From the NCBI GenBank assembly GCA_025403435.1, contig CM046348.1, positions 34,096,052 to 34,160,051 on the forward strand: DNA of 64,000 nucleotides, given 5' to 3'. The stretch is from Artocarpus heterophyllus. Its lineage: Eukaryota; Streptophyta; Magnoliopsida; Rosales; Moraceae. The notes under the pieces were generated by a model. The model saw only the letters and a program-made list of their open reading frames with translations, ran no database searches and was not told where the DNA came from. Below are positions 57,901 through 64,000 of this stretch, one piece after another; the stretch's first letter is position 1; every line of letters starts with the position of its first letter. The translations under genes were made by a program, and so were the position numbers.

Positions 57901-59280
57901 ATGAGTTATAATAAGTATTTGTAAAAAACTTATAAAGAATATGAGCAATGGCACTCATATATGATGGATAAACAATTATATTTTGATAGCCTGGTAATAT
58001 GTAAAAATAAGTTCATGTACGTTTGAAAAATATGTTGCAACAATTTATTAATATTTGTAAAAAGTCTAAAAGAGGCTTCAAAATTTTGAAAGATATAAGT
58101 TGAAATTGCGCGCTTAATTATTAAGGGCACAAAGATCTGCAATCCATATATGAATGGTCTCACTATGTTTTTATGATATAAAGAATAGAAGTGCTAGCAA
58201 ATTAATATCTCTATTGTTTTATAATGAGCTCAAACAACTGGGTTTACAGTTATTTGTAAAAATTCTTGAAGAAATCATAAGAGAAATTTAAGAAGGCAAA
58301 TCTCATCGAAGAAAGTTTATTCCAACTTAAAAATTGAGATTTGCTTGAAAGAATGCTTGTCCATAATTTCTCTTAAATATAATAAAATTGTCCTAAAGAA
58401 CTTTTAGGAATATTGTGTATTTTTTATCATTTATTCTATGGTTATATATTTTGGAATATACCAAAATAATTCCAAGTCTTGAATTTTTATATCATCTCAA
58501 TATTTAATTTAGTATATTATAGTATGAATCGTATTTGAATAATTAAGTAGAATGATAAGTATTTGGCTATAAGGTACAAAATATTCTATACTCACCTGGA
58601 GATGAGTTTATATGCAAATAATTGTTACATTATTGTTCCACTAATTAGGAAATAACTATAGGTAAAAGATCGTTTATGTATACCAATAAAAGTAGCCAAT
58701 ACTTTTATGAAATTTTTTATAATAAATGATCTCTTAAAGAGCAATAGTTGAAATATTAGTAAACGTGCTAACGGCAAAAAGTTCAAACAGTCAATTGTAA
58801 ATATCTTGAATTTGTTTACAATAATATGCATTGACTCAATTATTTTCTATCAATCAATTGTTATTGATTGAACCATTATAGCGGTAAAAGGGAGACACAA
58901 ATCCGCACTATACTCTTTTTCGCTTGGTCAAGGTTTTTTCCAATTGGGTTTTCTTGATGAGGTTTTTAATGGGGTAGTTTACAACTTATGATAAGAATGA
59001 TGTGCTCTTTTACCTTCGCTAGAATTTTTGTCTTATTGGGTTTTATCTAGTAAGGTTTTAATGGGGCACATTCTAAAGTGTTGAACATCCAACAAAGAAT
59101 CTTATAAATTAAATTGACTTATTATTTATTAATGTTACCCCAATGTGTTCTCCAATGGTTGTTTGATCTCTTGAATAAAGATGTTCTTGATCTCTTGAAG
59201 TGAAAAATTATCAGATGATAATGAAGAAATTCTTGGTCTAAATAATTCTATTAGTGTGGTAAAGCATTTGCTAATGGCAC
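54996..59280 (+). pseudogene. Interior of the small copia element, 5' two thirds (coding traces unrecognisable)
   Basis: Expected to hold gag, protease, integrase and RT. Stops occur every few dozen bases in all frames, and I could identify no domain with confidence here. At 58881-59096 it contains a misplaced copy of the element's 3' tail. The longest frames are no longer than chance. Confidence 0.5.
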
Positions 59281-59900
59281 AAGACCTCGCACGACAATCT
59301 TCACTATTGTACTAGCAAGATATATTTCTCAAGGACATTGAAGAGATATTGAACAAATATTTTGTTTTCCTTGTGAAACATCTAATATGGATATTAAAAT
59401 TATTGGATGTTGAATATTTTTCAATCTATATAGAAGCATGATTACACACATACTACCTGTTTACATATGATGGTATTGCTATATCTTGGCAATTTATAAG
59501 ACAAACTATTGTCATTGCATCTTTGAATCATGTTGAAATGTTGGCGATTTATGAGATAGTCATCTTTTGTGCGTTATATTGAAATTTTTGCTCCAATATA
59601 TCTAAGCAACATATGACCTTTTTATTTAGCAAAGGAAGTTCGATAGCTTTATACAGGGAGAATGTAACATTTATCACCCAAGTTAAAGAAACATAATAAA
59701 ATACGTTTTCCAACAGTTCTTTTTCATGCATGAGCTCCTAAAGGACGACATTCATTGAATTTGTTCAGGTGACAACTTGGGAAACTTATATAGAGATATT
59801 TCCTACAACTACATTTAAGAAATTGTTGTGCAAGATTAGTATGCATCGACACAAAGATCTTTGCAGATGATTTTGTTGAAGAAGACATGTTGACATGAGG
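59281..59900 (+). pseudogene. RNase H end of the small copia element, relic
   Basis: In fragments one can follow LLARYISQGH (end of RT), then near 59700-59870 the terminal RNase H region: FQQFFFMHELLKDD, SGDNLGNL, EIVVQD and YASTQRSL. These match the order of KHI-FF-THEL, SSDNLADLFTK and the final MR-L-D blocks known for copia RNase H. Stops are frequent, and the assignment rests on order and spacing. Confidence 0.6.
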
Positions 59901-60116
59901 GGGAGGTTATTGGCTACTATACTCTTTTTTTTTTCTTTGCACAATTTTTGTCCTATTAGGTTTTCTTAGTGAGGTTTTTAACGAGGCAGTTCTAAGTCAA
60001 ATCTTAAGAGAATAATGTACTCTTTTTTCCTTCACTAGGATTTTTTCCCACAAAGTTTTACCTGGTAAGATTTTAACGAGGCATATATTCTTAAGTAATG
60101 AACATCCAAGGGGAAG

Positions 60117-60441
60117 TGTTATGAAAAAATTAGTTTATAAGTGTGGATGTTCATATTCCTAACACCCTCATCAATTGCATTATCTTCACCTTAATGACCA
60201 TTAGCGTTGTTATTTTATAACCTTCATAACCTCTCAATTACCACTCTATTAGAATTATTTTGTTGTTGTAACTCTTAACTTTTGGCTCCCCACTTTATGA
60301 TCCTTGGCTTATATATATAGCCATTGATAGCTTGTATATGTATACAATATGAGATGATAAATAATAAGATTGTTTCTCTCTATTTCTCTTATGTCTTCTT
60401 ATGTTATACTTTGTAATTTAGTTCTTTGTATTTGTTTTATA
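60117..60441 (+). repeat. 3' LTR of the small copia element
   Basis: It starts TGTTATGAAAAAATTAG and runs to TTTTAT, lacking the last few bases of the 5' LTR. The promoter box is at about 60308 (GGCTTATATATATAG). Its many differences from the 5' LTR indicate an old insertion. Confidence 0.85.
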
Positions 60442-60446
60442 ATTCA

Positions 60447-62696
60447 TTTTTTTTTTCATAAACTTCTAAAAAAAAGCCTAGAATAAAGGAGGGGAAAAAA
60501 AGTTGAGAAATTATGAAAACGCCCTTCAAAAAAAATAAATAAATAAAAAGACCCAGCGTTTGAGTGGGCTAGACAAGAGTATTTTGCCAAAAGAAGAAAG
60601 AGGGGGGAGGGGGGGTTTGGACAAATGACTTAAAGAAGAAACAGTTTTTGACAAATGGACCCAAAATTCTCATAATTGGGTAAATGGTCCAAATGCCATG
60701 TCATGAAACATCTCCAATAAAAAATTTGCCATGTAAAAGCGCCACCTCAGCAACAGGGGGCAACAGAGTTAAGAAGAAGAAAAAAAAAAGAAAAAAAAAC
60801 CCCAATCCCTAGCCTTTTTTCAGCCTCAACCCTTCGGGGGAATTTTGCCCAGCCGTTCCTTTCCCCTCATCCCCAGCAGGTGGGGTTCCTTTCTTGCCCC
60901 TCAACTTTTCCCCTAGCGATCTGAAAGCAAAGATAGGCAACAAACAACAGCTGATTTCCCCCAAATTAGTTCCTCATCTCCAGCCTTACCAAGGTCCACC
61001 GAACTTCTTCTTCTTTTCTTCTTCAGTTGAGCAAGTCAGGCCTTGGCAATAGCTCTTCTTCTTCTCTTTCTTCTTCAGTTCCTAGGGAAATTTTGGTGAA
61101 GGAACTCAGTCCCATTGATCGCAGGTGGTCTCTATTGATAAAAGCACCAGGTATTTCAGATAGGAGAATATATGTCTTCAATCCCAAATCTTTTATTCTT
61201 TTTGTTTCTACACTCAACACTAGTGAACAAATGAGAATTCTGAATTTTTTTCTTGTCTCACGCACAAATAAAAACTCTGGTGAATCAAAAGTTTGTATCA
61301 GATTTTATCACCATTTTTTTTTACGTCAAAGGAGGGAGTAGTATAGAAAGAAATGTTTTGCTATTACAACTGTACAGAGTATAATGGACTATGGTAATGA
61401 TACTTAGCTTATTGGAAGTATGGAGAATTCAAGCATGAGAATCACCATGTGAAGAATCTTGCACGTGTTATTATTATTATGTTTTATTTTATTTTATTTT
61501 TGCATAAGTTATTGGGTATTGATAATGGGAACAAAAAAGTGCCGCATATATATATACATATATATATATATATTACTTAATATGTGTATGTTTATGCTTG
61601 TAATCTCTATTTAATTATGCCATATCTATGGCTTAGTCTTAGTTGTAATCTTTATGCTTATGCTTGAGCGGCTAATTTGATGAATGTGTTATGGACAAAA
61701 CTCATAGCAGAACTTATTGCCCCACTTACTAATGGGTACTTTCAGTCAAAAGGAATTAGTTGTTTTTGCTCAATCATGAGAAAGAGGGCTTTCCTTTTGT
61801 CCTTAATTCAATCATATATACTAGTGCTAATATTATTGGGATATGAGCATATTAGGATTCTATACAAAATGTGTGCAAGTAATGTTTGGATGTATATCTA
61901 TCATTCCTCATCATGTTTTTTTAACAGCGTAATTCAAACCATATATTTTTAGTTGAGACCAAACTATATTTAGGAACGATTAATTTTGCTATGTTCTTGA
62001 TTATATAACACAGGGTCCCACCACATGTGATAAGGGTTATTTTTCAAATGCATTAATTGGTTTTAAACACTGTTGAAATCCAAGTCATATAACCATTTAT
62101 TGAAGGAAGCTTTAGTGGTACAAAAAAGAAAAGGGATAAAGAGTATTGGCCATGATTCATGGTTAGAATCGAGCGATGGTGGGAAAAAAACCAGAATGTA
62201 TTCATGATAGATAGTATGAGAATTAAAAAAAAAAAAAAAAAAAAAATTCTTTGCTTGAACCGAGAATTTTTACTATAGGAACTCAAAATTGGGCTGACCC
62301 ATCAAAGTGTTCCATTCATTGGAGAGAGAGAAAGGGAGAGAGAGAGGTCTAAGAAGAGGCTGAAAGAAAGACCTTCAGTTTGTCAAAAATGCATTGGAAA
62401 GAAAGAGGTAATAAGAATAGGACCGAAAGAGCAGAAAAGAAGACAAACTACCTTGTTAATCAAACTTAACGAACTATGTCTAACCCTAAATAGGGCAATC
62501 CATCACCAAATAAGAACCACAAATTTACCTATATCTATGTAATTGCTAAGAGCATTAGTTGTTATTCTTGCAATGGTGCTTTGTTTTGTTTGGGTTGGAA
62601 TTGTTAATAGCATCTTTTGATTAAACTAGCATTGAAGATTTGCCTAAAATTCATTGTTTAATTTTTTTTTTTTTGGTTTTGTAGTTCGGTAACTAA
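60447..62696 (+). other. Putative 5' region of the MULE (leader and intron)
   Basis: At 60610-60720 GGACAAATGACTTAAAG and GACAAATGGACCCAAAATT words resemble plant MULE terminal repeats, but no end was fixed. A C-rich then CT-rich stretch (60800-61080) could be promoter or leader. A possible splice donor lies after AAAGCACCAG at 61151, and a T-rich tract ending TTTTGTAG (62685) is a good acceptor just before the transposase ATG. (TA)n lies at 61546-61572 and poly-A at 62225-62246. Confidence 0.4.
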
Positions 62697-64000
62697 ATGG
62701 CGCCGTTACCAATTTATTTCGACATTGGAGGACATTGGAATGAGCTAGAAACTTGTTGGGTGTGGTGTGAGGCGCAAAGTGAAATGAAAAGAATTATGTT
62801 AGAAGAAAAGAGTCCTAATTTGAGTATGTTAATTAACAAGATTTGTACAAGAGCTAGAATTGAGCGTGGAAATAAGTCATTGAAGATAACTTATCTCCTG
62901 CCAAAATAGTCTGAGAAGGTGAAGCCGATTAGAATTTTTGATTATGAGGACTCGTTAGTTTTTATAGGGTTACTTAAGTTCAGTGGCAGCACAATACCTC
63001 TGCATATTCAGGTGGAAGAAGAAGAAGATATGAATTCTGTTCAATGGGATATTGTAGTTCGAGAGGAGATTGCCTCGGCTCCTACTAATGAAGAAGAAAT
63101 TCAGAGAAATCTGCCAAATGATAAATTTTTTATTGATGCTGCTTTAGAAGATAATGCCTCAGCTCCTAATGACATGGGTCCACTACCTTCTCCACAACCA
63201 CTCACGATTTTAAATGAAAGAGAAGTCGGATCATACGATAATGCCTCAGCTCCTAATGACATGGGTCCACTGCCTCCTCCATAACCACTCATGATTTTAA
63301 ATGAAAGAGAAGTTAGATCATCCTCAGCTTTGAATAGTTTTACATTCACTGATGGGTCTAATTTACAAGTTAGCGACCACTTTAGAAGCAAGAGAGAGTT
63401 AAGGACGAAACTTCATGTTATAGCTTTACAAGGAAGGTTCGAGTTTTTAACAAAAAAATCAAACAAAAATTTACTCATAGTGGAGTGTGTGGATCCAAAT
63501 TGTAAGTGGCATGTTCGGGCATGTAAGTTGTCGTTGTCAAACATGTTTATTATTCGTAAGTATTGCGAAATTCACTCTTGTTCGCTAGAAAAACTTTCAT
63601 CAAAGCACAGGCAAGCATCATACTCTGTTATTGGGGAGTGCATCAAAAATGAATTTGTAGGTATACCACAGGGTCCACGGCCTAAGTCAATACAGAATTA
63701 TGTTCGTAGCGAATTTAGAACAGATTTTAGTTACTACAAAGGTTGGATGGCTCGTCAGCATGCAATTAACCTCATAAGGGGTATAGCCAAAGAAGTTTTG
63801 CCATCCTTCCGTTGTACTGTCATATGCTCAAGTCTGTAAACCACGACACTGTTACCCACATTAAGGTTGACGATTCAAACAAGTTTAAATATCTTTTTGT
63901 GGCTCATGGACCTTACATACGAGGATTTGCTTGCATGAGGAAAGTAATAGTTGTCGATGGAATGTTTCTGAAGGGAAAATTCAAAGGCATGCTAGTTGTG
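62697..64000 (+). pseudogene. MULE (Mutator-like, mudrA-type) transposase, 5' part, running off the window
   Basis: The frame starts MAPLPIYFDIGGHW and has an N-terminal domain followed by an acidic linker with two 29-codon repeats. The MULE DNA-binding domain (about 63340-63600) contains FRSKRELRTKLHVIALQGRF, CVDPNCKWHVRA and IIRKYCEIHSCSLE. Then HRQASYSVIGECIKNEF and SYYKGWMARQHA precede the catalytic region. Near 63810 the frame shifts by one base, after which VTHIKVDDSNKFKYLFVA and VDGMFLKGKFKGMLVV mark the start of the DDE transposase core. Two Gln codons have become stops (62907-62909 and 63282-63284). The catalytic part lies beyond 64000. Confidence 0.88.
63150..63323 (+). repeat. In-frame 87-bp tandem repeat in the MULE linker
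   Basis: Units 63150-63236 and 63237-63323 begin GATAATGCCTCAGCTCCTAA and each encode 29 residues (DNASAPNDMGPLP then ILNEREV). They differ at a handful of bases. The second unit carries the TAA stop. Confidence 0.92.

Larger units (their letters stand above)
54667..60441 (+). mobile_element. Small-LTR Ty1-copia retrotransposon, heavily decayed
   Basis: Direct repeats of about 325-329 bp (54667-54995 and 60117-60441) bound a 5.1-kb interior. ATTCA flanks both sides (54662-54666 and 60442-60446), the expected 5-bp duplication. The interior begins CGTTATCAACACGAG after the 5' LTR and ends CCAAGGGGAAG before the 3' LTR, matching primer-site and polypurine-tract positions. LTR style, the ACGAGGCA-type 3' tail and RNase H relics place it with Retrofit/Ale-like copia elements (inference). 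Confidence 0.85.

Overview
The window looks like AT-rich, gene-poor chromosomal DNA of a flowering plant, probably a eudicot (the eudicot call is inference). The support is an exact miR164 precursor, plant-type Ty1-copia and Ty3-gypsy elements with an initiator-Met-tRNA primer site, CACTA, hAT, MULE and PIF/Harbinger-like DNA elements, and a plant PPR gene relic. There are no bacterial operons and no intact protein-coding host gene. Most long reading frames are decayed transposon genes, and most short ones are chance.

Layout. 1-4667: nested wreckage. A Ty3-gypsy integrase tail and its 3' LTR (638-2812) lie in an older LTR-like sequence, which itself interrupts the last coding segment of a CACTA transposon ending at 4667. 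4.9-31.9 kb: mostly non-coding, with a dispersed small repeat family, copia pol fragments (6.8-7.1 and 10.8-11.4 kb, opposite strands), copia-type LTR sequence, a nested MITE pair (18.6-19.2 kb), short tandem duplications, an hAT-type element (25.6-26.2 kb) and a 294-bp CACTA-like element inserted into a tandem repeat. The one gene here likely to be functional is MIR164 at about 29.3-29.8 kb, with a TATA box, a 34-codon upstream reading frame and a well-paired precursor carrying both the mature and star strands.

34.4-36.9 kb: two minus-strand pseudogenes side by side, a PPR gene broken by frameshifts, stops and a 37-bp duplication, and an hAT transposase with a BED zinc finger. 37.1-49.9 kb: a Ty1-copia element with a decayed gag-pol, whose 5' LTR is split by a 3.0-kb solo LTR of the same gypsy family seen at 638-2812 (opposite orientation, TAATG target duplication). 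52.1-54.2 kb: another solo LTR. 54.7-60.4 kb: a very decayed small-LTR copia element with an ATTCA target duplication. 60.5-64 kb: a MULE whose mudrA-type transposase runs off the window end.

The most unusual feature is a GC-rich, roughly palindromic motif (TCGGCAGGCCGA and its complement TCGGCCTGCCGA), arrayed about every 20-25 bp in seven clusters with some 42 degenerate units. It occurs in both the gypsy-family LTRs and the unrelated copia LTRs and leader. The second is a candidate micropeptide frame ending six bases before mature miR164. The third is a copia element whose two LTRs share U3 but not U5, which points to a chimera.

All calls come from reading the sequence by eye. Boundaries marked approximate were not aligned computationally.
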